Shown here in pieces: positions 47,386 through 58,799 of a DNA stretch of 64,000 nucleotides (the first letter of the stretch is position 1; the number at the start of each line of letters is the position of its first letter). Under the pieces are notes generated by a model. It was not told the DNA's origin. It made no database searches and worked only from the letters and a program-made list of their open reading frames with translations. The position numbers and the translations under genes are program-made. The DNA is from Scilla litardierei. Lineage: Eukaryota > Streptophyta > Magnoliopsida > Asparagales > Asparagaceae. Location: positions 108,136,301-108,200,300 of the forward strand of contig CM061135.1 of NCBI GenBank assembly GCA_030789695.1. Reading direction: 5' to 3'.

Positions 47386-48968
47386 ATGGATTTTACAAAC
47401 GAATTTACCACCAATCAACTTTTCAAGGATAGAAAAGAGCTGTTTTAGTGGATACACAACGTCGGGTTAAGTCATGGGCATGTGATTGTTACACGTTCGG
47501 GGAGATTAAGTAAAACGGCCAAAGGGCATCATGCTATGTACTTTGCGTGTGAAAGAAGCGGTGAGTATCGGGGAAACTGAAAGCTAAAAAGACCAACCAG
47601 CCGGTTAAAACCAAGAAGTGTTCATGTACTATCTCATTGCATGGTTATATGGTGGGCATGGGCATTGAGGAGTGGAAGTTAACAGTCGTTTGTGGTAGGC
47701 ATAACCATGAAGCAGCTAAATATGTCGAGGGTCATTCCGATGAAGGGACGTTGCAGGGAATGGAGATGGAAACAGTGCGTGACTTCGCAAATAGCAAGGT
47801 TTGGCCAGCTGAAATTTTGAAGGTACTGAAGGAAAATAAAAACTTCAGTGCAACCTCAATCAAAGGAATTTATAATGCACGAAACCGGTTACAACGGGGG
47901 AAGAAGGTTGGTATTGTAAAACAGTTGAAGGAGTTAGCATCAGCTGATAAAATTGTGGGTGATGAGAATGTGAAGGCTGTGAATAATGAGGGGGTGGATC
48001 AGAAGGTGGGGGAGGCGCTTTGTGCAGTGCCTGCTGAGTTGCAGGAGGAGGATCATACTGGGAAGATGGGTGGGGAGGATGATAAGGTGGATCGTAATGA
48101 GGCGGAACAGACTGCCGAGGAGGAGGATGAGAATGCATTGGCTAAGGCCTTTGAGAAGGAGCATGAGGTTCTACGTCTGCAAATTTCTACCCTGGTAGCG
48201 GAGATTGCTAAGCAGCATGCTGAGATGACGGATACGTCTACATTGACGTGTAAGCCGGGTAAGGGAAGAAGTAGACCGTTGTGGAAACGTACAATAAAGA
48301 AGCCGAAACAATCAATTCCACATGATGATAGTGATGAGGACTTGGCTGTCGACATAATAATACCTTATTGGAATGCTTTTCTTGAGTGTTTACGACCCCT
48401 TATAGTGCACGCTGTAGATGTGAAAGCAGACATAAACTGTGGGTATATGGATGTGGCAGCTCAATTGGGACTGGGTGAGGACGAATGGAGGTAGGTCAAA
48501 TATGACTTGCGAGAAGAGATGCAGAACCACGACGGCTTGTACCGGAAACTTATGGGTGCCGTGGAATTTAAAAAGAATGTAGTGGCACTGAGCCATTTGT
48601 TAGACCGTCCAAAAGCTAAATGGTGGATGCAGATACCAGAAATGGCACATATCATTGCCTCATGCTACGACTGTGTAGTACATATTCTTGCACCTCATCA
48701 GTGTGTGACATATTTTCCTTTAAGAACTCCTCCAATACCCCTATCATCCAGACGCCACATAACGTTGGGTCATGTGAACAATAATCACTTTGTTATTGTT
48801 AAACTTGCCCCATATGGTTATGTCCCTCCGACTTCAAGTATGTGGCTAAGATACCGTTCCGATGTGTCAGACGGATGGTCGGCTGCTTATGAGGATATGA
48901 TGCATCAATTCCAGTCAATAGTATTTGGTCACGATATTGCAACCGTTGACGTTATTGAAATATTGTAG
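47386..48968 (+). pseudogene. transposase-less FAR1-OTU gene, copy 2
   Basis: Starts at ATG 47386 (MDFTNEFTTNQLFKD), close to the MULE-OTU exon 2 start. The FAR1-type finger follows: CERSG, KKCSC, CGRHNHE. Then comes LKENKNFSATSIKGIYNARN, the last recognisable MULE-like part. The DDE transposase core and SWIM are absent; instead there is an acidic stretch and a coiled coil (EKEHEVLRLQISTLVAEIAK, about 48150-48210). The OTU part has DINCGYMDVAA, where Ile replaces the usual Gly before Asn-Cys, and NNNHFVIVKL. Lesions: TAG at 47446-47448, a frameshift near 47570-47590, and TAG near 48493-48495. Tandem to copy 3 at about 2.7 kb. Confidence 0.8.
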
Positions 48969-50077
48969 AATAAAACGTTGTATCATTTTACTATGGATTG
49001 TTTATTTCATATTGACAGATTGGTAGCATGAAATTTTATCATGTCTGCCTAAATGTGCAAATGTTATCATCTGTATGCCATGCTGTGGTGTATCGTATCT
49101 ATAAGTTCTGCTCAACGATAGACCTACTAATCAAGTTTGCATCTTACTACCTTTTTGGTGAACAAGTACAAACTTATATATACTAGATTTTGAATGCTTA
49201 ATAACACACGCAATCTATCCAGTATTTCTTAAGGCTGTTAATTAATACAAATTATGATAGTTATCACTTTGGTTTTATATTATTTTATACGTATCAATAA
49301 TGTTGTTAACATTGGCATAAGAATATGAGTAACCCAATAGAATATATATTAAAAACAAAATTTAGAACTACTCAGCGCGCACAACCGGACAAAATCGTTC
49401 TCATCGTCGCGATTAATAACGATTACCGTTACTAATGTCAATCCTGACAATCCATGTAAGATTACTCAGCGCACAAAACGGTTCAAATCGTGTTAAAATA
49501 TAACCATTGTGCGCGCTGAGTAAAATATGCCAACTAAACCACTGAATTTACTCGAAGCGCACAACTGGTTAAAATTTTTACCCGTTTTGACCCGTTAGGA
49601 CCCACTTTCACCCCTTGATAAATTCTGCTCACCGCTCACAGCCATAACCTTCCACAGATTGCTCAAGGCGGACTATCAAAAGGCAAGTTTTTCGTAGATT
49701 GCTCAAGGCGCACAGACGGAAATTCCAAAGATTTGATTTTTATTACTGGGCTCGACATTTACATCACAGTGTCAACTGATGCGTTCAAACAAATCGGTGA
49801 AGCGATAGCAATCGATTTAGGGGTTTTCAACCTAAATTTGTCAAAATCACGATTTGGTAAGTATACACTGTTAAGTACATTTTATTTGATATTCTTATTA
49901 CAATGTGTAGAAATAGAAGGAGAAATTTTTGGTTTTTACTTGCCTGCAGATACAGTTGAGATTGATGGAGATGCTAAAAAATTCCGAGGTAATATTGATT
50001 TATCTTTACGGCAATAATGAAACTAATGTTTGGTTCTCGGTCCAATTAGTTATATGAGTTATTTGATACAGGTGTAT
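48969..50077. other. spacer and leader of copy 3, with palindromic motifs
   Basis: 48980-49360 is AT-rich with no gene. Half-sites (CTCAGCGCGCACAACCGG, TTGTGCGCGCTGAGTAA) lie at 49373-49390, 49465-49525 and 49555-49570. 49600-50077 matches the leader of copy 2, with a GGTAAGTATAC donor near 49857 and an acceptor-like TTGATACAG ending at 50070. Confidence 0.55.
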
Positions 50078-52314
50078 ATGGATTATACAGCCGAATTTAC
50101 AACGATTCAACGTTTTAAAAGTAGAGACGAGCCCTTTCAGTGGATAAAGAGCGTCGGACGACAACAGGGGCATGTGATGTTACTAGTGCGTTGAGTATGA
50201 GTAAATCGTCCAATAGGACTCCCGCTGCCTACTATGCATGTGCAAGAAGCGGGAACTACAGGGGACACCGACCAGTACGAAAGACCAACCGGCCAGTTAG
50301 AACCAACAAGTGTGGATGCCCGTTCAAATTACGTGGTAATGAGGTGGGCGATGGCGGTGAGTGGAGTTTAACTGTCGTTGATGGCAGGCACAACCATCAA
50401 GCTGCTAATTATGTCGCGGGCCATTCCGACGACGGGATGTTGTACGGAAAAGAGGTGGAAGCATTACGAGACTTGGCAAATAGAAAGGTGCCACAGTCAG
50501 CAATTTTGAAAGGCCTGAAGGAAACTAAATCCTTCAAGGAAACACCAATCAAATCAATTTATAATGCACGTACCCGATTACTAATGGGGCAGAGTGTGGG
50601 TATTGTAAACAAGTTGAAGGAGTTAACATCACCGTGTAGAATTGTGGGTGATGAGCTTGTGGTGCATGTGGATAATGTTGAGGATAATGTTGAGGAGGAG
50701 CAGAAGGGAGATGAGGAGAAGGTGGATGAGGCTGAGGAGGCGACTGCATTGGCTGCTTATTGGCAGGATGATGAGGTGGATCGTAATGCGATGGAGCAGG
50801 CTGCAGAGAAGTTGGCTCTTAGTGGGCAGGAGCAGAATGCTGCAGAGGATGATGAGGTTAATGCAGCGGAGGAGAATGTGGAGCCGATGGTGCATGATGT
50901 TTATGGGGAGGATGAGGCTGAGAATGCAGTGGCTGCTGAGTTGACTGTAGATGATTATGTTATTGGGGAGTTGGTGGAGACGGAGGAGACAATTGCCTTT
51001 AACATGGAGGTGCAGAATGCTGAGGAGGTATTGGTGGAGGATAATGCAGCGGCTGAGATTGTGGAGCCGAAGGTGTATGAGGAGAAGGAAAATGAGGAGG
51101 AGGATGATAAGGAAGTACATACTGATTTGATTGCTGAGGAGCATACTTGGAAGTTGGTGGATACGACGGGGACGGTGGAACTTAATGTGGATGACCAGAC
51201 TGCTGAGATGGATGAGGGGGAGAATGCAACTGGGGTGAATGAGGAGCCGAAGGTGGATGAGGCGACTATGGAGGATGTGGAGGATGAGAAGATAGAGGAT
51301 GCTGGGTTGATGCAAGCTGAGCTTACGTTGGAGTTGGGGGCGACGGTGGAGACGGGGGATCATAATGTGGATGCTCAGACTGCTGGGAGGGAGGAGGAGA
51401 CGGCTGTGGCCTTGTATTTTGATGAGCACGAGAAGATGGATGGCATGCTTAAACAAATTTCTCCACTGGTTGATGAGATTTCTGATCATGTTTCGGATGA
51501 GACGGAGAAGCCTACAGTTAGGAGGAAGCCTGTTAAGGCTCCACGGTTGCATTCAATTGCGGAGCATACGGCGACGACGAAGGAGAAGCCTAAATTGAAG
51601 AGGAGGCCTGTGAAGGAAAGTAGTAGGTGTCCGAAACTTCAAATAAAGAAGCCAAAACCTTCGTTTCCCCGTGATGATTAAGTTGATGATTTGCCTGCCA
51701 ACTTCCGCATACCATATTATTTGGATTTTCCTCCCAATCTACAAGCCCTCATAGTGGGCTGCGTAGACGTGGATGCAGATGGAAACTGTGGGTACATGGA
51801 TGTGGCAGTTCAGTTGGGCTTGGATGAATCCGATTGGCTGACTGTCAGAACTGAATTGCTCCGTGAGATGCGGACATACATCATCTTGTACATGCGTGTT
51901 ATGGGTGAGGCTACATATAATTATAATTTGAAGGCAGTGAACTATCTTATTACTGATGCACATGCAGGAGAGGATAATTGGATGCAGATGCCAGACATGG
52001 CACATGTCATTGCCTCATGCTACAACTGTGTAGTACATTTGATTGCACCTAAGATGTGTGTGACATTTTTTCCATTGAGAAGTCTTCCAGTAAACCGAGC
52101 ATCCAGACTCCACATAACGTTGGGTCATGTGACAAGTAATCACTTTGTTTTCGTTAAACTTGACCCAACTGGTCCCGTCCCTCCGACTTCACTTGTGTGG
52201 ACAAGAACGCATGACGCTGTGGCCGATGGATGGCCGGCTGGTTATGAGCAGAGGATGCAGTCATTCGTTGAGAAGGTAGAAGGTACGGATATTTCTACCA
52301 CTGATGATATTTAG
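50078..52314 (+). pseudogene. transposase-less FAR1-OTU gene, copy 3 (nearly open)
   Basis: ATG 50078 (MDYTAEFTTIQRFKS) runs to a stop at 50192-50194. A second frame, from ATG 50140, carries the rest for 513 codons, so a one-base shift lies near 50180. Numbered from 50140: FAR1-type finger Cys 34, Cys 58, His 84 and His 86; LNEY-like MULE start ends near 165 (VGIVNKLKEL). An acidic Glu/Val/Ala-rich region of about 270 residues follows, made of loose repeats (NAEE, VEPKV, DEA), then a Lys/Arg/Pro tail to 51681 (TAA). The OTU frame continues in phase at 51691: DGNCGYMDV with Cys 33, NHFVFVKL with His 151. OTU residues are best kept here. DDE core and SWIM are missing. Confidence 0.8.
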
Positions 52315-53640
52315 TATCTGTAAGATAAAACATTTGATCAATATAATAAGTTTTTTTGTATACAAATTGACCACTTTATAGGATGAAATTTTATCATGGC
52401 TTCCGAAATGTGCAAATGTCATCATCAGTATGGATTGATTTGTGTATCATACCAATTACACCGAGCGCAACACTGCAGTAATATTTCCCGTTTTGCGCTT
52501 TGAGTAATTATGTCTTTACCTACAAAATTGCTCAACGCGCAAAACTGGAAATATTAGTGCCGGTTTTGCGCTATAAGTATTTTTTAATAACATCAACATT
52601 TGTTCCAAATTGTTATGCGATGAGAATGTATCATTGTTAGTGTGTCAAACAGTCCAAGTTAGAATAAGGTTATTGTATCATATATGTTATTGTCTGACAA
52701 AATTGCTTACAACAAACTCCCATTGATAAGTTTTGCCCTTTGAGCGCCTTTATTAGCCAATTTGTTAGTGGTTACTACAATTTCTCACCATTCACCACGA
52801 TCAGAACAAATAATTTTGACCGGTTGTGCACGGTGAGCAATTTTGTTAAGCCGAAAAAAACTCCTCGTCCACTCAATAAAATTTGCTGATATCTCCACAT
52901 TAATTGCTGCTCGCACCGTGCAAATTTTTAATGGTTAACAGAATTGCTCAAAGCGCACAATGGCGATATATTGGAACCTTTGGTCTAACTAAGAGACCCC
53001 TCGAGTCTGCAAAGCAGTGCTGGTGAATATACAGAGAAGTGATCGTTAATATACAGCGGATTGCTACCAGCCGGATGTTCTACTCAATAATGATTAATGC
53101 ATGCCTAAGATGTGCGTGTTGGGATAAACTGATAGCCACTAAAAAATAGCTCAACACGCATAACGGGCAAAATTATGCCCTTTATGCTCGGTGACAATTC
53201 CGTTTGGAATACAAATCTCATCAACGTGCAAAACCTCAAATGAAGCAAGTCTGCGCATTTAGCAATTTTCTATGCCATAACATAATTGCTCAAATCGCAC
53301 AGAAAGGAAAGCCAGGTGTTCGCTTTTTGAGCATATAAGTTAGTTTATGAACAATTGTTAAACGCGCACACTTAGTAGAATTATGCACGTTGTGCGCGTT
53401 GAGCTAAAGTTGCGTCGATAGCGCACTTGCTCAACGCGCCCCGTTTGGATAATTTTGCCCGTTGTGCGCTTTGAGCATATTTGTTGGATGATGTAATTTT
53501 TTTCCAACGGTCAATCATTCACATTCCAATTTTCATCATACTAATATTGTGATTCCGCAACATGCCAACAGTCAAACTTCACTTAGAAACTTTACCTAAT
53601 TGTGATTAAGACCGATACTTATTCAATCTAAAGACATTTT
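52315..53640. repeat. AT-rich DNA dense in GCGCACAACG palindromes
   Basis: About fifteen half-sites, several paired as inverted repeats (52450-52580, 52800-52850, 53140-53200, 53360-53410, 53430-53480). No ORF of interest. Related blocks recur at 58260-58640 and 60720-61330, so this is also the right-hand spacer of the cassette series that follows. Confidence 0.65.
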
Positions 53641-54212
53641 ATATTAAATCTGATACCTAGTCAATCTGATTCAGAAACTGCATGCAAACTTTTAGATTAA
53701 CGCTGATACATATTCAAACGGTGCCCTTTCCAAAATGACCAACCCATTCTAATATACTGAAGTACGTACAGATACAGATCCAAACTGATACATATGCCTT
53801 TACTCTTACAAACTGATACATATGATTGTCTTCGTAGATGTTTGCAATGAAGTGGCACGTGATCTGCGTGCTTCCCCCTTCAACTTCCGCGAGTTCATCG
53901 GGCGCCCATCTTCGTTGCGTTTATTAACGTCGTTGCCGATTTTCTGCCGCTTCGGCTAGATATGAGTGTCGTGTCATTGTAACCTGCAGTCAAGTATGTA
54001 GCCGTGTCATACACAACACCTGGAACGTCGATTCCCCTGTGGCGATGTACCACACGGGCAATGCGCTCAGCATCTACGTTGCAGTTGCCGAATTTCTGCC
54101 CTGATCTGCTCAAGATGATTGTCATACCAGATGTGTGCATTGACATGGCACTTTGTCCTTTGTAGGAGACGTCGTGAATTGGAAAGTCGGCAGACTGTTT
54201 CACTTATTACCG

Positions 54213-54731
54213 TCATGGCTGTCGTCGTTGTAACCTGAAGTCAGGACAAAAGACACCGATTGGAACTCCGTTACCGGAGACGATGTAAAACAACACAGGG
54301 TTGCATAAGAAGTTGTGTTTGAGAGTGTAAGAGATCGGAAAGGATAGGATGGAGTGTCTGTGCATCAAAGATGATGTATAGTGAAACGATGAAGGGTTTG
54401 ATGGAGGAGATGGAGTGTATAAAGAGGAGATGGATATGGATATGGAGTGTATAGCAAGACACGCAAAATAAATACATAGCCACAATTCATAATAGGAGGG
54501 AATAACAATCTTACATGGTACAACACCCAGCAGCTTTCCTGAAACATGTGAGACAACATAGCTAATATCCCCCCAAAAGAATATGGTATGATCATCGTAC
54601 ATATTTTTCATAGTGCGGTTTGGGACAAATTTTCTTAACAACGCAGTTGCAACACCCCCCATCATTGTCGGGGATGCTTGATTATAAATGGACGATAGCC
54701 CTTCGTTGCATAAGTTTCCAACATGAACCAT
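54213..54731 (-). CDS. chimeric ORF of unit 1
   Basis: 172 codons from ATG 54731. The first 18 residues end in GLSSIYNQ, a leader also found in units 2 and 4. The cargo follows: SPTMMGGVATALLRKFVPN, RTMKNMYDDHTIFFWGD and SHVSGKLLGVVPCK, then a GTAAGA donor-like site. I do not recognise the cargo. The last part is 3' module read as protein and is probably not selected. No internal stop. Confidence 0.4.
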   Translation of the reverse strand: MVHVGNLCNEGLSSIYNQASPTMMGGVATALLRKFVPNRTMKNMYDDHTIFFWGDISYVVSHVSGKLLGVVPCKIVIPSYYELWLCIYFACLAIHSISISISSLYTPSPPSNPSSFHYTSSLMHRHSILSFPISYTLKHNFLCNPVLFYIVSGNGVPIGVFCPDFRLQRRQP

Positions 54732-54906
54732 TTACCTTTACGTGAAAGAGTACTGGATGAATGCTATCGTCCATATCTATATCAAGCATGCACGAACAGC
54801 TGAAGGACTTATTGTTTCCATACGGAGGTTATGTGTGCAAATAAAGAAGAAGATGATAGAAGAAAGTGGACGAAGTTGTGAGAAGATGAGTGCTTGTTGT
54901 CCGCCA

Positions 54907-54935
54907 TTTATAGGGGAAATTGGACCAATCAAAAT
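54907..54935 (-). promoter_or_regulatory. promoter of unit 1
   Basis: The minus strand reads GATTGGTCCAAT then CCCCTATAAATGG. Copies stand at 57783-57810 (unit 2) and 60158-60190 (unit 3). Confidence 0.55.
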
Positions 54936-54960
54936 GAAGTGTGTAAAAAGTCCGTGATCC

Positions 54961-55586
54961 TACAGTAATGTTATGGATCTCGGGAATCAACATTTATACT
55001 CAACGCGCAAACCGCGTAATTCCAACGTGAAAATCACGTAATCCCAATTATTCTATCATGTGTATCAAAATAGGTTAATTACTCTCCGCGCAAAGCAATG
55101 AAACCCTACGGTTTTTCGCCTTGATCACATAATAGGAAATTTACTCCCAACAATACTACTCTCCACTAAGATTTTTTAATACATTTTATTCGACGCGCAC
55201 ACCGGGCTAAATAATACAGAAGCGAGTAACTATCATAATTGCTCACCGCGCAGAACACATAGAAAACGGGAATTGCTCAATGCGCACAACGCAGAACGCA
55301 TGGCAGCGAATTGTATTGATGAGACAGAAGTAGAGTTAATGTGTGGCTACATCGAAGATCCCGTCATTCCACAGAGGGGTTCTCGTGAATATACAAAAGA
55401 CTGCTCATACATATACGGCGGATTGATATCAGACATATGAAGAGACTCTTTAATTGCAGAATTGATGTAGTTGGAACGATTTGAAAGCTCTCAGGGAGAC
55501 CTTTTGACCCAAAAAATGACACAAATGTCCTTAAAAGCAAGAGCAACTGTGACCCAGTGGAGAACTTTGTGGCATGTCACCCTCAC
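54961..55586. repeat. triplicated spacer block, first copy
   Basis: 54961-55440, 57830-58250 and 60210-60720 are alike: TAATTACTCTCCGCGCAAA, GGTTTTTCGCCTTGATCA, CTCCCAACAATACTA, GCTAAATAATACAGAAG, AATTGCTCACCGCGC, GTGGCTACATCGAAGA. No coding sequence. It lies directly upstream of the promoters of units 1, 2 and 3, which supports a tandem series of units. Confidence 0.75.
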
Positions 55587-55875
55587 TGGGAAAAAAATGG
55601 TTGTGTGCGGTGAGCAATTCTGAGGTTTGAGTGGTTTTGTGCTCTGAGCAATTCTGATTTTTGAGTGGTTGTGTGTGGTGAGAAATTTTGAGTTTGAGTG
55701 GTTCTGTGCGATGAGCAATTTTGAGTTTTGAGTGGATTTGTGCGCTGAGCAATTCTGAGTTTTGAGTGGATTTGTGCGCTGAGCAATTCTGAGTTTTGAG
55801 TGGTTTTGTGCGGTGAGCTTATTCTGAGTTTGAGTGGTTGTGTGCGGTGAGTAATTCTGAGGCATGAGTGGTTTT
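55587..55875 (+). repeat. array with a period near 34 bp, plus orientation
   Basis: Starts GGGAAAAAAATGGTTGTGTG and repeats about eight times a unit of TGTGCGGTGAGCAATTCTGAGTTTTGAGTGG type. It is the inverse of the array at 46598-46830 and the same start as 7207. An unrelated-looking ORF (55944) follows. The array interrupts the spacing between cassette units 1 and 2, so it is probably the end of another insertion. Confidence 0.75.
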
Positions 55876-55943
55876 GTAGCCGCTTACTTAATTGCTCAAC
55901 GCTGAGACATAATTGCTCAAAGCAAATAAAGAAAAGCCTTACC

Positions 55944-56315
55944 ATGAAGTTTGAAAGGGGGCGAGATGCCCCCGTATTCGATCTCTCCTCACAAACCCAG
56001 GTCGTTAGGGACGATTTGCCTCTAGACACTCCTCCCCTCTCAAAAGAAACCTCCCGTTGGCCCGATCGTTGGATAGGCCCTCCGTTGATACCGGACCTCT
56101 CCGTCCCGATGAATTCTTCCTCTCATAGGAGGATCGCCGACGAGTTATTCCTCTTACACATGGAGCGGCCCGCCTTCCACTCCCCGACTTCCCTGGGAGA
56201 CCTTACACCAGGGGACTTAGGGCGGACCGCTCCTCCCCTCCAGTGCCTACTTCGTGACTACCTCCACCGGGGGAGACGTCGCCGCCCACGGGGTGTCAGT
56301 CCAAATCACCGGTGA
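55944..56315 (+). CDS. unrecognised ORF after the array
   Basis: 123 codons, GC-rich relative to its surroundings, start MKFERGRDAPVFDLSS, rich in Pro, Arg and Asp. Its place just after an array of this type parallels coiled-coil copy B, and a loose resemblance to the N-terminal part of copy C (DDLPLDTPPL against PQLPETPL) hints at a fourth relative. The match is weak. The frame runs into the tandem repeat at 56370. Confidence 0.35.
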   Translation: MKFERGRDAPVFDLSSQTQVVRDDLPLDTPPLSKETSRWPDRWIGPPLIPDLSVPMNSSSHRRIADELFLLHMERPAFHSPTSLGDLTPGDLGRTAPPLQCLLRDYLHRGRRRRPRGVSPNHR

Positions 56316-56369
56316 ACGCATCGCCATTCCAATCACCCCACTGGGCACCACCATTCCCAGACAACGGGT

Positions 56370-56650
56370 CCCTCCGCCATCCAACGGTCTGCCTTCCACT
56401 CATCGACCTCCCGTCGCACATCCTGAAGTGGAACGAAATCCCAGCCCGCCATCCAACGGCCTGCCTTCCATTCCTCGACCTCCCGTCGCACATCCTGATG
56501 CAGTTTACAGTAAATTGGAATGAAACCCCCGACCGCCATCCAATGGCCTGCCTTCCACTCCTCGACCTCCCGTCGGACATCCTGATGCAGTTTACAGTAA
56601 AGTGGAACGGCACCCCAGCCCACCATCCAACGACCTGCCTTCAACGACTG
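56370..56650 (+). repeat. tandem repeat of about 60-81 bp
   Basis: Four units of CCGCCATCCAACGGCCTGCC-TTCC-CTCGACCTCCCGTCG-CATCCTGA, the later ones with an added ATGCAGTTTACAGTAAA. All plus frames stay open for a while, giving ICLPLLDLPSDIL-like text in one frame. Confidence 0.8.
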
Positions 56651-56739
56651 GCGTCTTCATCGACGTATTGTAAAGAACGCGAAAATGTCCCTCCAAGCAA
56701 GTTGTTAAATTCCGTCTATGAGAAAATTAACTTTTTTAC

Positions 56740-57829
56740 ATGCAAACTTTTAGATTATCTCTGATACATAGTCAATCTGAAGACATTTTAGATTAAATCG
56801 GCTACATATTCAATCGAATTCAAAAACTGCTTGAAAAATTTTAGATTAAATCTCATACATATTCCAATTGATGACATTTTCAAAATGACCCAGCCATTCA
56901 AATATATGGATGTACATACTGATACAGAACAAAACAAATTCATTACCTTATGCTCTTTACAAACTGATACATATGATTGTCTTCGTAAGATGTTTGCAAT
57001 GAAGGGGCTCTTTACGGGATAAATTGTCAGCGTTATCTGCGTGCTTCACCCTACAATGACGCCTGCAATGACGACACTCCTATTCTGCCTACGGTTGCCG
57101 AAAGTTGGCAACGACGTTAATTAACGCAACGAAGCGACCATCTTCGTTGCGTTTATGGACGTGTTTGCCAACTTTCTGCCACCGTAGCCCGTATAGGAGT
57201 GTCGTCATTGCAGGCGTCGTTGTACCCGGCTATCAAGTATGACACCGGTTCGAAGACACTGAAAAGAACTCCGATTCCCAAGAGGCGGTGAACACCAACA
57301 CATGGTTACGTTATAAATAGAATGAGATTTCCATCTTCGAGATCGGAAAGGACAGTAGGAGGTGTTTGTGTGTCTTAGACGATGTATAGTACAAAGATGA
57401 AGGGGTTGGAGGATGTGATAGAGTGTAAAGAGGAGATGGACGTTCCATGTGCATTCTTGATTATAAATGGACGATAGCCCTTCGTTGCGTTTATTACCTT
57501 CGTTGCAGTTTCCAACATCAACCATTTATCTTTGCGTGAAAAAAGTTCTGGTTGAATTCTATCGTCCATTTCTATCTCAAGCATCACGCCCGAACAGTAG
57601 AAGACCATCTCATCTTTACACTCCATATCCATCTCCATCTCACCCATTTCTATCTCATGCATCATGCTCGAACATAAGAAGACCTTATTGTTTCCAGACG
57701 GAGGTTGTGTGGGCAAATAAAGAAGAAGATGATAGAAGAAAGTAGAGGAAGTTGTGAGAAGATGAGGGCTCCTTGTCCGCCATTTATAGGGGAATTGGAC
57801 CAATCAATATGAAGAGTATAATAAGGAAA
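56740..57829 (-). mobile_element. cassette unit 2: shared modules without cargo
   Basis: Promoter (57783-57810), leader with ATG at 57525 (ends GLSSIYNQ), then directly the 3' module (about 57060-57310) and tail (56740-57000). Compared with unit 1, the cargo interval is missing and the flanks meet cleanly, which defines where cargo sits. The ORF 57205-57525 is therefore leader plus module, not a gene. An ACGAAG|GTAATAAAC donor-like site lies in the leader. Confidence 0.6.
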
Positions 57830-58799
57830 CAAAATAGGTTAATTACTCTCTGCGCAAAACAAGGAAACTCAACGATTTTTCGCCTTGATCAACAATGATG
57901 CCAATTGGAAAATTACTCCCAACAATACTAATCTCCACTAATCCTTTTTAATACATTTTATTTGACGCACACACAGTGCTAAATATTACAGAAGCGAGTA
58001 ACAAACTAACAATCATAATTGCTCACCGTGCAAAACGCATGGAAAATCGGAATTGCTCAAGGCGCATAACGCACAACGCATGGCAACGAATTGTATTGCT
58101 TTATGAGGATGTGACAGAAGTAGAGTTAATATGTGGCTACATCGAAGACCCCATCATGCTACATGAGGGGTTCTCGTGAATATACAAAAGACTGCTCGTC
58201 AATCTACAGCTGATTGATACCAGACATATGATTTTCCCAAGAATGTTTGACCGGTGGTATGTGAGCTGGAAAAATTTATAGCCGCTTACATAATTGCACA
58301 ACGCTCAGAACCAATTAATTTATGGCCATTGTGCACGGTGAGCAAATTTTTAATGGTTTAAATAATTGCTCATAGCGAACAACAAGCAACGACAGGTGTA
58401 CACGCTTTGAGCCGTTATGCGCGTTGAGCAAATTTTTAATGGTTAACATAATTGCGCAAATCGCAGAACAAGCAGAGCCAGGTGTTCGCTTTGAGCATCT
58501 AAGGTATTTTATGGACAATTGTTTAACGCGCACAACCAGCAGAATTATGACCATTGTGCGCGTTAAGCTAAAGTTGCATGACTTGCGTCGATGAATAAAT
58601 TTGCCCGTTTTGCGCTTTGAGCATATTTGTGAGATGCTATAATTTTAATTCCACTGCGTGCCACCGCAGTGAATCAATCACATTCCAAATTTCATCATAC
58701 TTAATCTGAATCCCAATCAAGCCTACCTGCAAACTTTTAGATTTAAGTCTTATTATACTTGTTCAATCTGAAAAAATTGTAGATTAAACTGGATACTTA
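57830..58799. repeat. spacer between units 2 and 3
   Basis: Second copy of the triplicated block (57830-58250), then a palindrome-rich stretch (58260-58640) like 60720-61050. No gene. Confidence 0.65.

Larger units (their letters stand above)
53641..54960 (-). mobile_element. cassette unit 1: shared modules with an unknown cargo
   Basis: Read on the minus strand: promoter (CCAAT-like GATTGGTCCAAT and TATAAATGG, 54907-54935), 5' leader, start codon at 54731, a cargo (about 54480-54680), a 3' module (about 53860-54290) with TCGTCCT/ACTTCAGG-type phrases, and a tail (53641-53860) with TTTAGATTAA..CTGATAC. The tail, 3' module, leader and promoter recur in units 2 and, in part, 3 and 4, while the middle differs. 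The arrangement is that of a gene-fragment-capturing DNA transposon; ends and target duplication not found. Confidence 0.6.

Noticed and set aside
50629..51552. 307-codon minus-strand ORF rich in Leu, Ile and His
   Set aside because: Antisense shadow of the acidic GAG/GAT-rich tract of copy 3; lacks any motif.
56320..56650. F-box reading (LPLLDLPSDIL) of the minisatellite
   Set aside because: The resemblance to an F-box start is a few residues repeated with the unit; no second half of an F-box follows.
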